This document shows positions 8,431 through 15,747 of a DNA stretch of 20,069 nt, piece by piece. Positions within the stretch are counted from its first letter, which is position 1. Each line of letters opens with the position of its first letter. Origin of the DNA: Flavobacteriales bacterium UBA1959 (GTDB lineage: Bacteria > Bacteroidota > Bacteroidia > Flavobacteriales_D > Sanyastnellaceae); contig DDEH01000021.1 in NCBI GenBank assembly GCA_002336085.1, forward strand, positions 1 through 20,069. The letters run 5' to 3'. Position numbers and translations under genes: made by a program. The notes under the pieces were generated by a model. That model was not told where the DNA came from, made no database searches, and was given only the letters and a program-made list of their open reading frames with translations.

Positions 8431-8451
8431 TGTCGTCTAAAATTCAAACCT

Positions 8452-10509
8452 TTGTCATCCATCGAATCCGGCGTTAAAGCACTCCTTCATGCATTTCGCA
8501 CCATGAGCACTGCCCGTGCCATGAGCGATTTGTTCGAGGCCAATGCTCGGCTCACCTCCAAGTATGTGCATGCCTGTTCGCGCGGGCACGAAGCCATTCA
8601 GTGGGCTGCAGGAAGATTGCTGGAAGAACAAGACTTTGTAAGCGCTTACTACAGAGATGATTGCCTTTTGCTGTCGCTAGGGATGACTCCCGAAGATTTG
8701 ATGCTGCAACTTCTAGCCAAAGCCGACGATCCGTTTTCAGGAGGAAGAACCTATTACAGCCATCCCTCGCTGAATAAAATCGGACTTCCCCGAATCCCTC
8801 ACCAAAGCAGTGCAACGGGTATGCAAGCGATTCCGGCTGCGGGCGTAGCCATGGGTATCCAGTACCGTGAAACACGCGGGCTAGGGCACGACCGTGATGG
8901 TGGACCTCCTGTCGTTATTTGTTCACTTGGAGACGCAGCGATGACAGAGGGCGAAGTAAGTGAAGCGCTGCATATGAGCGACTTAAAGGAATTGCCCATC
9001 ATTTGGTTGGTGCAAGACAATGAATGGGACATCTCCGCCCATGCCTCTGAAATCCGTTCTCACGACGCGAGCACCCTCATCAAAGCATTTCCTCAGATCA
9101 AGGCACTCGAAATCGACGGCGCAGACGCAGAGGCGAGCATGGAAACCATGCAGTTGGCTTTTGACCACGTCCGGCAGCATCGCAAGCCCGTCATGGTGCA
9201 TGCGCATGTGCCTCTATTGGGGCACCACACCAGTGGCGTTCGAAAAGAATGGTACCGAGACGACCTTGATGCGCATGAAAAACGAGATCCTCTTCCGCGT
9301 TTGCGAAAGCGACTTAGGGCATTGGGAATCGAAGCGGGTGAATTGAATCGAATCCAACAAGAAACTACCGAAAATGTGCAGCAGGCGTTTGACCAGGCCC
9401 AATTAAAGCCCGACCCAAGCCCCGACTCTTTGATGCAACATGTGTTGGCACCTACTGAAATAACAGAAGAGCAAGGAACCCGCATGGGCAATGAAACCGA
9501 GCCCACTCTTATGGTTGATTGCGCGTTGCACGCCATGCAAGAAATTTTGATGGACCACCCCGAAGCCCTTATATACGGGCAAGACGTGGGCGGCCGGCTT
9601 GGTGGTGTATTTCGAGAAGCGGCAACGCTCGCTGAAAAATTTGGAGATGACCGCGTATTCAACACACCCATTCAAGAAGCCTTCATCATTGGCTCCACTG
9701 CGGGTATGTCTGCAGCCGGTCTGCGGCCAATCGTTGAGGTGCAGTTTGCCGATTATTTATGGCCCGGACTGAATCAATTGTTTACTGAATTGAGTAGGAG
9801 CTACTTTCTCTCAAATGGCCAATGGCCCGTCCACAGCCTCATCCGTGTTCCCATTGGGGCATATGGTTCGGGGGGGCCTTATCACAGCTCGAGCATTGAA
9901 TCCGTCCTTGCTAATATTCGCGGAATAAAAGTTGTCTATCCTTCCAATGGCGCGGATCTCAAAGGGCTCTTGAAATCGGCATTCTACGATCCCAACCCTG
10001 TTGTCGTTCTCGAACACAAGGGATTGTACTGGTCTAAAATCTCCGGGACTGAAGAGGCGAAGTCAATCGAACCCGATGCGAACTATCGCGTGCCCATCGG
10101 AAAGGCTCGGCTCGCAGTTGAGTGCTTGGGAAATAAGCAAGCTAAGTGCACCATCATAACATACGGCCGAGGAGTTTATTGGGCAAAAGAAGCCGTGCAC
10201 GGAAGAGAGGAGGAGGTGGAAATCCTAGATCTGCGCACGATCAGCCCCGTCGATTTTGAGATGATTGAGCAATGCATCCAAAATTCCCACCGAGCCGTGA
10301 TCGTTACAGAAGAACCTGCACTCAATAGTTTTGCCCAAGCGCTTGCAGGACGGATTAGCATGGAGTTGTTCGCGGCATTAGACGCGCCTGTCCGTGTAGT
10401 GGGTTCCATGGAGACACCCGCAATTCCCTTGAATGAGAACTTGGAGCGATATGTGCTTGTCAATGCCGACAAGGTGCGTGAAGCACTAGAAGAAACCCTC
10501 GCATTTTGA
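8452..10509 (+). CDS. 2-oxoacid dehydrogenase E1, alpha and beta subunits fused
   Basis: 685 residues. It is the thiamine-diphosphate E1 that decarboxylates a 2-oxoacid (probably branched-chain, possibly pyruvate) and acylates a lipoyl E2. The alpha half (about 1-335) has SRGHEAIQ (43-50), a ThDP motif GDA...DN (160-161 to 189-190), TEGEVSEALHMS and LGHHTSG (256-262). The beta half (about 352-685) has IYGQDVGGRLGGVF, TPIQEAF with catalytic Glu409, GLRPIVEVQFADY and the LEHKGLYW strand. The usual GDG...NN is here GDA...DN; I recall the same variant in Bacteroidota relatives. The start is TTG: the next ATG (8503) would remove conserved E1 sequence (LLHAFRTMSTARAM), and an in-frame stop lies at 8425. 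No E2 or E3 gene is in the window. Confidence 0.92.
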   Translation: MSSIESGVKALLHAFRTMSTARAMSDLFEANARLTSKYVHACSRGHEAIQWAAGRLLEEQDFVSAYYRDDCLLLSLGMTPEDLMLQLLAKADDPFSGGRTYYSHPSLNKIGLPRIPHQSSATGMQAIPAAGVAMGIQYRETRGLGHDRDGGPPVVICSLGDAAMTEGEVSEALHMSDLKELPIIWLVQDNEWDISAHASEIRSHDASTLIKAFPQIKALEIDGADAEASMETMQLAFDHVRQHRKPVMVHAHVPLLGHHTSGVRKEWYRDDLDAHEKRDPLPRLRKRLRALGIEAGELNRIQQETTENVQQAFDQAQLKPDPSPDSLMQHVLAPTEITEEQGTRMGNETEPTLMVDCALHAMQEILMDHPEALIYGQDVGGRLGGVFREAATLAEKFGDDRVFNTPIQEAFIIGSTAGMSAAGLRPIVEVQFADYLWPGLNQLFTELSRSYFLSNGQWPVHSLIRVPIGAYGSGGPYHSSSIESVLANIRGIKVVYPSNGADLKGLLKSAFYDPNPVVVLEHKGLYWSKISGTEEAKSIEPDANYRVPIGKARLAVECLGNKQAKCTIITYGRGVYWAKEAVHGREEEVEILDLRTISPVDFEMIEQCIQNSHRAVIVTEEPALNSFAQALAGRISMELFAALDAPVRVVGSMETPAIPLNENLERYVLVNADKVREALEETLAF

Positions 10510-11081
10510 ATACAATACGCTTCAATCTCTTCAGAGAACCAGCCATCGCTATCGCCGTAATTCTTGTGGCCTTCCAATCCCAAGAAACGATGGCATCTAA
10601 ACCGTGGAGCGGCCAAATCGTCTATAAAGTGGAGTCGCTCAATGCTGAAGCGTCAGCTTGGGATTACCTGCCGCAGACCATCACGTACGAGACCAACGGA
10701 GAGGCATGGAAAATCATTGAACAGGGAACGAGTTTCGAACGCATTTGGCTCGGAAATTTTGAAGATGAAGACTACTACATTCTCTTCCATTTCTTAGGAC
10801 ATGCCATTGAGTTATTGGAATCTTGTCCTTCTATCGATGAATCGGCGGCGGGCAAATCGTTTGATTCTCCAGCTCCCTGTCCGTGGTCTTTGCCAGCTCT
10901 ACCAGAATCGTGTGTCCTCAGCGATGGTCCTGCCTCTTTTCAGATCACAGCCATTCAAAAATTGGATATCCCTGCGAAAAATTGGGAGCGCAAATCATTC
11001 CAATTGCCCAAGGGCTATGAGCCCATGGACCGAATGTCGCTTGCCGCTTTGTTGACGAGAATCTCCAGCAGTTCATACTGA
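10506..11081 (+). CDS. Small exported protein, unknown function
   Basis: 191 residues starting with TTG at 10506, which overlaps the E1 stop (TTGA), a coupled start. The N-terminus is a signal peptide (basic RFNLFR, core IAIAVILVAF, cleavage near SQ or TMA). An internal ATG at residue 29 would lose the signal, so TTG is preferred. The mature part begins WSGQIVYKVESLN, a beta-strand opening seen in small Bacteroidota periplasmic proteins of the DUF4412 kind; the match is weak. Three cysteines lie at about 107-136 (SCPS, PCPW, SCVL). The position just after E1 suggests co-expression but gives no functional link. The ATG-less start and tight overlap imply it is made at lower level than E1. Confidence 0.75.
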   Translation: MNTIRFNLFREPAIAIAVILVAFQSQETMASKPWSGQIVYKVESLNAEASAWDYLPQTITYETNGEAWKIIEQGTSFERIWLGNFEDEDYYILFHFLGHAIELLESCPSIDESAAGKSFDSPAPCPWSLPALPESCVLSDGPASFQITAIQKLDIPAKNWERKSFQLPKGYEPMDRMSLAALLTRISSSSY

Positions 11082-11124
11082 CTTTATTCATCCAGAACAT
11101 GAGTGTATTGTACCCGAAATCTCA

Positions 11125-11155
11125 AGGATTTTAGTCCACCGGCGAACAAAATCCT
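11125..11155. repeat. Inverted repeat upstream of the flavin/2Fe-2S reductase
   Basis: AGGATTTT (11125-11132) and AAAATCCT (11148-11155) are perfect 8-bp inverted arms with a 15-nt spacer containing CCGG. The repeat lies in the 95-nt gap between the small exported protein and the reductase, 21 nt before the reductase ATG. It may be an operator or a leader hairpin that affects ribosome access. With no T-run after it, it is not a typical terminator. Confidence 0.35.
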
Positions 11156-11176
11156 CCCTCCAGAGGTCACATTAGC

Positions 11177-12259
11177 ATGGTGCAGGAAAAACCCAGTGAT
11201 TGGATTGTGCATAACTGCATCAAAGCATCTCCGGATTCTCTGCGCGTTACACTGAAACGAAAGAGAGATTCAGAGCATGCTCCCTTTGCCCCTTTTCCAG
11301 GTTCCAGTGTGCAGTTCATGCTGCCCACCTCTCCGGCATTGAAGCGCCAATACTCCCTCATTTCTTCGGTAAATAAAGATCAACCCGAATTCATCGTGAA
11401 AGATGTCAAAGGAGGAAAAGCGAGCCAATACTTTCACCAACAACTGAAACGAGGGGACTCTCTTCAAATCCAAGGCGTTCATAACAGCCTTTGGAAAGAC
11501 GATTGGAGCAACCCGGGCAAAACATTTATTTGTTTCTCTGGAGGGATTGGCGTTACACCCGTTTATAGCTTGTTGCATTGGGGCCTTGTAACAGCATCAC
11601 GATTAAATCACTCGTTTCAACTATTTCACAGCGCCAAAACGCCTCGCCATGCTTTACTCACCGATGAACTGAATCAACTTCAGCCGAACAAACGATTCAA
11701 TTTGATGCGGGTGTTCTCAGAACGAGCCAACGATGATGGAGATGCATTGGGACATATCACGAAAGAAAACGTTTTGGCTTGGTTGGAGGGGCATCCAAAG
11801 GCTCATGAAGCTGAGTTCATTATCTGTGGTCCGTTTGGAATGATGCAAAATGTGCACGACGCACTTGATTCACTGGAGGTACCGGCAGCCCGTCGCCACA
11901 CTGAATATTTCACAGATCGGATCATCGAGTCCAAGCTCACCCGCACTGCCGATGCACCGGCTACTTGCCAAGATCGTCCAAAATGCACAGTTGAAATTGA
12001 GCAGGACTCTGGAGTCCAGCAATTCAAAATGCACGGTGAAGGAAAATCAATCCTTCGCGCGGCCCTGCAAGCTGGACTGGACGTGCCTCACTCCTGCCGA
12101 GGAGGTGTTTGTCGCTCTTGTGAAGCACGCGTAATAGAAGGTGAAGTGCTTCGAGATGGAGTCAGTGGCCTCTCTGACAGTGAAAAAGCAGAAGGCAAAA
12201 TCCTTTGCTGCCGAACCCAGCCGAAAACGAACTTTCTAAAGTTGCGATTTGACCACTAG
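11177..12259 (+). CDS. Flavodoxin/ferredoxin reductase-type oxidoreductase with C-terminal 2Fe-2S domain (PaaE-like architecture)
   Basis: 360 residues, cytosolic, no signal. Order of domains: FAD-binding barrel (about 8-105) with RQYS (57-60) and GGKAS (79-83); NAD(P)-binding domain (about 115-245) with SGGIGVTP (121-128) and CGPFGMM (218-223); plant-type ferredoxin domain (about 268-360) with Cys307, Cys312, Cys315 and Cys345 in CRGGVCRSC...LCC. It should pass electrons from NAD(P)H through FAD to the 2Fe-2S centre and on to a partner. The same layout is found in PaaE of phenylacetyl-CoA epoxidase and in various hydroxylase reductases. No paaABCD genes or oxygenase are present here, so the partner is unknown. 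A link to the haem-type locus 156 nt downstream is only a guess. Confidence 0.9.
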   Translation: MVQEKPSDWIVHNCIKASPDSLRVTLKRKRDSEHAPFAPFPGSSVQFMLPTSPALKRQYSLISSVNKDQPEFIVKDVKGGKASQYFHQQLKRGDSLQIQGVHNSLWKDDWSNPGKTFICFSGGIGVTPVYSLLHWGLVTASRLNHSFQLFHSAKTPRHALLTDELNQLQPNKRFNLMRVFSERANDDGDALGHITKENVLAWLEGHPKAHEAEFIICGPFGMMQNVHDALDSLEVPAARRHTEYFTDRIIESKLTRTADAPATCQDRPKCTVEIEQDSGVQQFKMHGEGKSILRAALQAGLDVPHSCRGGVCRSCEARVIEGEVLRDGVSGLSDSEKAEGKILCCRTQPKTNFLKLRFDH

Positions 12260-12415
12260 AAACGGACATCCTGAATTTTCGGGAGTCTATTACTACTGTT
12301 TGCTCTAAGTGCATTAGAGAAGATGCTCATATGCTTTGACAAAGGCATGACATTTAAATCGAATCACCGCAGTAATGACCGACTAGATTTGCTGTCTCAA
12401 ACAACAAAAAATACA
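12260..12415 (+). promoter_or_regulatory. Leader region of the HmuY/TonB-receptor locus with two dyads
   Basis: This 156-nt gap holds three symmetric elements. First, a weak hairpin at 12269-12284 (TCCTGA/TCGGGA with one G-T pair) close after the reductase stop, without a T-run. Second, CTCTAA-gtgca-TTAGAG at 12303-12319. Third, ATGCTTTG-A-CAAAGGCAT at 12331-12348, symmetric apart from one extra G. The last two lie about 70-115 nt before the likely ATG at 12416, where operators for an iron- or haem-responsive regulator would be expected. I could not place a confident Bacteroidota TAnnTTTG promoter box or a classic Fur box. Confidence 0.4.
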
Positions 12416-13666
12416 ATGAGACTTTTTCAATATAAAACGGCAAAGGCAACCGCATCCATAGCAATGGCCTTCTTCGCTATCACCATCCATTCCCAGACAA
12501 TATTAGAAGACAACTTCTCTCTACAATCAGGCTATGAGGACATGGCTTTCTACAGCTTAGAAAACGGTGTCGTAGCTCAAAGTCCATTGGCTGATTGGCA
12601 CATTGCATTGGACGTACGACCAATGGGAAGCGGAGCGCGCATCAACTGCGGAACAGGAATGTCTTTGTACTTCTACGGAGGGCTCGATAATTGGCTCACT
12701 GCAGATTTAGACACATGGGACATGCCCGAGCCGCTCCGAAATGACCAATCTGATTGGGCAAATGCAGCATTTAACCAAGACGGTGACGGAATGTTTGACC
12801 TGGGTTGGGGTATTTATGACATCATAACCCACGAGGTCCATTCGGAGAAAATGTACATCATTCAATTCCCTGATGGAACGTGGAAACAATTTGCACTTGT
12901 ATCGCTCGTCAGCGGAACTTACTCCTACCAACTTGCAGATGTTGGTGGTGAGAACGAAATATCGGCTTCCGTCAGCAAATCAGATTATGAAGGAAAGCTG
13001 TTTGCGTATTGCAATATCACTTCCGGAGAGGCCATGGACTTAGAGCCTGAAGAGCCTTGGGATTTCGTATTTCATTCCTACCTCGAAGACCTCGGTGGAG
13101 GTACTTATTATGGGGTCGTCGGTGCCCTTGCTCACCCTGATGTAACCGTGCAGCAAGTCGACGGATTGCAGGATCCATTCACAGATGGGGACTTCGATGC
13201 CGCTTCTTTCTCAATGGCCACCAATGAAGTAGGCTATGACTGGAAGACATACTCACCTGGTGCAGGATATGTGCTTGAAAGCGAACGTTGCTATTTTGTT
13301 TCCGCGAATGACCAAAGTGTATGGCGTATGGTAATGACCGGATTTGGAGGCTCTGCAACAGGAGACATCACCATAGGAAAAGTGGAAGCAAGCGGAACAA
13401 GTGTAGAACAAGTGACGAGTACACACCAAGTGCTTGCTTACCCAAACCCCGTTATTAGTGGTCGAAACTTAACATTGGAGGCAGCGCGTCAATTCGAAAA
13501 TGCCGTTTTCAATGTGCGATCCGTTACGGGTTCAGTAGTGGCGTCTTTTGCTCCGACCTCTTTTCCGTTTCAACTTAATACAAGCAAGTTTAAATCAGGT
13601 TACTACTTCCTCGAGAGCACGAGCACTCTTGGACAACCTCTTCAATCGCGCTTCATCGTTCAATGA
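12416..13666 (+). CDS. HmuY-like haem-binding protein with T9SS sorting domain
   Basis: 416 residues from ATG 12416. An ATG at 12323 is in frame, but the extra 31 residues are polar and would bury the signal peptide (core ATASIAMAFFAI, cleavage near HSQ). HmuY-family features: the opening strands AFYSLENG...DWHIALDV (44-66), PWDFVFHSYLEDLGGGTYYGVVG (214-236), and NEVGYDWKTY (270-279) followed by a CYFV strand. The same blocks recur in the lipoprotein at 15740-16723. HmuY proteins take haem from host or environmental haemoproteins and pass it to a TonB receptor. Residues about 340-416 are a type A sorting domain (AYPNPVISG, VRSVTGSVV, FKSGYYFLES, SRFIVQ), so this copy should be exported by T9SS. 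Haem ligands are not certain. The stop overlaps the receptor start (ATGA). Confidence 0.82.
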   Translation: MRLFQYKTAKATASIAMAFFAITIHSQTILEDNFSLQSGYEDMAFYSLENGVVAQSPLADWHIALDVRPMGSGARINCGTGMSLYFYGGLDNWLTADLDTWDMPEPLRNDQSDWANAAFNQDGDGMFDLGWGIYDIITHEVHSEKMYIIQFPDGTWKQFALVSLVSGTYSYQLADVGGENEISASVSKSDYEGKLFAYCNITSGEAMDLEPEEPWDFVFHSYLEDLGGGTYYGVVGALAHPDVTVQQVDGLQDPFTDGDFDAASFSMATNEVGYDWKTYSPGAGYVLESERCYFVSANDQSVWRMVMTGFGGSATGDITIGKVEASGTSVEQVTSTHQVLAYPNPVISGRNLTLEAARQFENAVFNVRSVTGSVVASFAPTSFPFQLNTSKFKSGYYFLESTSTLGQPLQSRFIVQ

Positions 13667-15747
13667 ACCGCTCCATGCAATCCGTGAGTTCATTTGCCTT
13701 TCTTCTGGCAGCAATGACTGTAGCCTTCAGCACGCGTGCTGAAGGCTTTTTGCGGTTTGACATTGAATCGGCAAATGATACTTTAGGCATTGATAGTTTG
13801 GGCTATGACCTGGATAATAAGCTTTTTGAAATTGACATGGCTACTGTCACCGGTGAGGCGACCGGCACGACAAAACGCGATGCAATTCGTCCGATAAGGA
13901 CCATTGAATCTAAAGATATTGAGCAATTGGGTGCACACTCATTGAGAGATGTTTTGCGTTCCCAACTCAATTTCACAATTGCACAAGACCCCGTTCTGGG
14001 CGCATCCATGAAAATGAATGGTCTGGGCGGACGCAGTGTAAACATCCTCATTGATGGCGTACCACTTACGGGAAGACTCAATGATAATATTGATTTGAGT
14101 CACATAGCGCTCAACAACATTGAGCGCATTGAAATCATTGATGGCCCAATGGCAGTGGAGTTTGGGACCAACTCACTTGCTGGAACAATCAACATCATCA
14201 CCAAAACGGACATTGCTGCCAGAATTGCAATTGACGCAACAGCTCAGTATGAAAGCGTAGGTGTTCAATCGCAGTCGATATCGTTGATGAAAAACCAAAA
14301 TGGCAAACACCATTCGCTGCATTTCAATCGATACTATTTCGATGGTTGGTCCCCTTCTGATGCACCTTGGGATGGATTTTCAGACTATCTCGCTGACTCA
14401 TCTCGGACCCAATTATGGAATCCAAAATTGCAAAACACACTTGAGTACAAGGCTCAATATCAGATCAAAGATTGGCTCATCAAGCCAAGATTTAGGGGGA
14501 TTTTCGAACAGATAGAAAATAAGGGATCCCCTCGCCAACCCTATGGTCAATTTGCTTTTGACGATGAATATTCTACCCGAAGATTTATCCCAGCTGTTGA
14601 AGTAAAACACTACGGAGAAGATGGACAAACATTGGAATTAATGGCTTCTTACCAGCAGTATTGGAGGTCGCGAGAAGCCTTCACGACAAATCTCACAAAT
14701 TTAGAAGCCTCGCCGCTCAACGCCAGTGATCAGGATACAACGATCATGAATACGTTTCAAAGCAGAGGCAGCGGGCACTTTTTCGTCAAGCTACCCTGGA
14801 ATGTAAAGGCGGGATATGATGCCAGCTATCAAACCTTCTCCAGTCATCGTATGGAAGGCGAAACGCAATCCATGACAAATTTGGCTCTCTTTGCTCAGGC
14901 CAACTGGGAACAGGAAAATATTCGATTGCAGTTTGGAATTAGAAAAGCACACAACTCGATGTTCAACGCGCCTTTTCTCCCAAGTACCAATGGACTATTG
15001 AAAATCGGGGAACACCGTCTGAGAATTGCCTATGCAAGAGGCTTCCGAGCACCTAGCCTGAAGGAACTTCATTTCCGGTTCGTAGACATTAACCATGCTC
15101 TTTACGGAAACCTAAACCTTACGCCCGAAACTTCAGATTTCGGGCAGTTTACTTGGACATGGAACCATCAAAAGCTAGAGCTCGCCTCCCAATTTTTCAC
15201 CAATTTCGTAAGCAATCAAATCGGTCTTATTGATCAATTAGACGGGACTTTCCGCTACCAAAATTTCGCAAAGTTTCAAGCGCAAGGAGTTAAGATCAAT
15301 GGCGCACTGCAAGGAAAACGATTGAAGCTGGATGCTGCTTCAAGTTTGATTAGTTCGCAACAACAAATTGACACAGATGCCGAAGTCCTGGCAAGAAACA
15401 CCGCTTTGGAATGCAGCGCCCGCTTTGATTGGAAGGCTGCAAATGCACTCAACATTGGAACTGCACTTCGTTGGGTAGGTCCTACGCAACGAATCATATC
15501 TTCAGGCGAAGACGCTGTGGAACAATTGGAGACAGATTCCTATTCATGGATCGATGCGCATGTTCAATATACATCTCCTTCACAGAGATGGAGCATCACA
15601 GCGACCGCGAAAAATATTACAGATGTCACACAAATCTTAAACACGTCTTCTGCCGCAGTGCATTCGTCAGGTTCAACTTTGTTGTCCTGGGGACGGAGCT
15701 TCAATTTTCGTGTAAATTATCGCATTGAATCAAAGAAGCATGAATAG
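13663..15747 (+). CDS. TonB-dependent outer-membrane receptor, HmuR/haem type
   Basis: 694 residues. Signal peptide 1-26 (ends STRA). A TonB-box-like FEIDMATVTGEA lies at about 55-66. The plug domain is about 75-181 (DVLRSQLNF, NGLGGRSVNILIDGVPL, IERIEIIDGP, SLAGTINIIT), followed by a 22-strand-type beta-barrel. FRAP (461-464), His470, His478 and GNLNLTPE (482-489) match the FRAP/NPNL region of haem receptors such as HmuR and HemR. The barrel ends RSFNFRVNYR followed by six polar residues. Import would be powered by TonB-ExbBD, not in the window. It starts on the ATGA shared with the upstream HmuY-like gene, and the next lipoprotein gene starts 8 nt before its end. Substrate is inferred from neighbours and boxes. 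A terminator-like palindrome lies in codons 20-29. Confidence 0.9.
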   Translation: MNRSMQSVSSFAFLLAAMTVAFSTRAEGFLRFDIESANDTLGIDSLGYDLDNKLFEIDMATVTGEATGTTKRDAIRPIRTIESKDIEQLGAHSLRDVLRSQLNFTIAQDPVLGASMKMNGLGGRSVNILIDGVPLTGRLNDNIDLSHIALNNIERIEIIDGPMAVEFGTNSLAGTINIITKTDIAARIAIDATAQYESVGVQSQSISLMKNQNGKHHSLHFNRYYFDGWSPSDAPWDGFSDYLADSSRTQLWNPKLQNTLEYKAQYQIKDWLIKPRFRGIFEQIENKGSPRQPYGQFAFDDEYSTRRFIPAVEVKHYGEDGQTLELMASYQQYWRSREAFTTNLTNLEASPLNASDQDTTIMNTFQSRGSGHFFVKLPWNVKAGYDASYQTFSSHRMEGETQSMTNLALFAQANWEQENIRLQFGIRKAHNSMFNAPFLPSTNGLLKIGEHRLRIAYARGFRAPSLKELHFRFVDINHALYGNLNLTPETSDFGQFTWTWNHQKLELASQFFTNFVSNQIGLIDQLDGTFRYQNFAKFQAQGVKINGALQGKRLKLDAASSLISSQQQIDTDAEVLARNTALECSARFDWKAANALNIGTALRWVGPTQRIISSGEDAVEQLETDSYSWIDAHVQYTSPSQRWSITATAKNITDVTQILNTSSAAVHSSGSTLLSWGRSFNFRVNYRIESKKHE
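13722..13751 (+). terminator. Intrinsic-terminator-shaped palindrome inside the receptor gene
   Basis: AGCCTTCAGCACG (13722-13734) is followed directly by its exact reverse complement (13735-13747), a perfect 26-bp palindrome. As RNA it can fold into an 11-bp stem with a CGCG loop, followed at once by five T (13747-13751). It lies 56 nt after the stop of the HmuY-like gene, where its terminator would be expected, but within codons 20-29 of the receptor. It may stop part of the transcription, giving more HmuY-like protein than receptor, unless ribosomes follow closely. Confidence 0.7.

Noticed and set aside
9093..9671. Minus-strand frame of 192 codons opposite E1
   Set aside because: Low-complexity Ser/Cys/Arg-rich translation opposite a well-conserved enzyme.
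12323..12415. N-terminal extension of the HmuY-like protein to ATG 12323
   Set aside because: The extra 31 residues are polar and would place the signal peptide internally; this stretch also carries the second dyad, so it is better read as leader.
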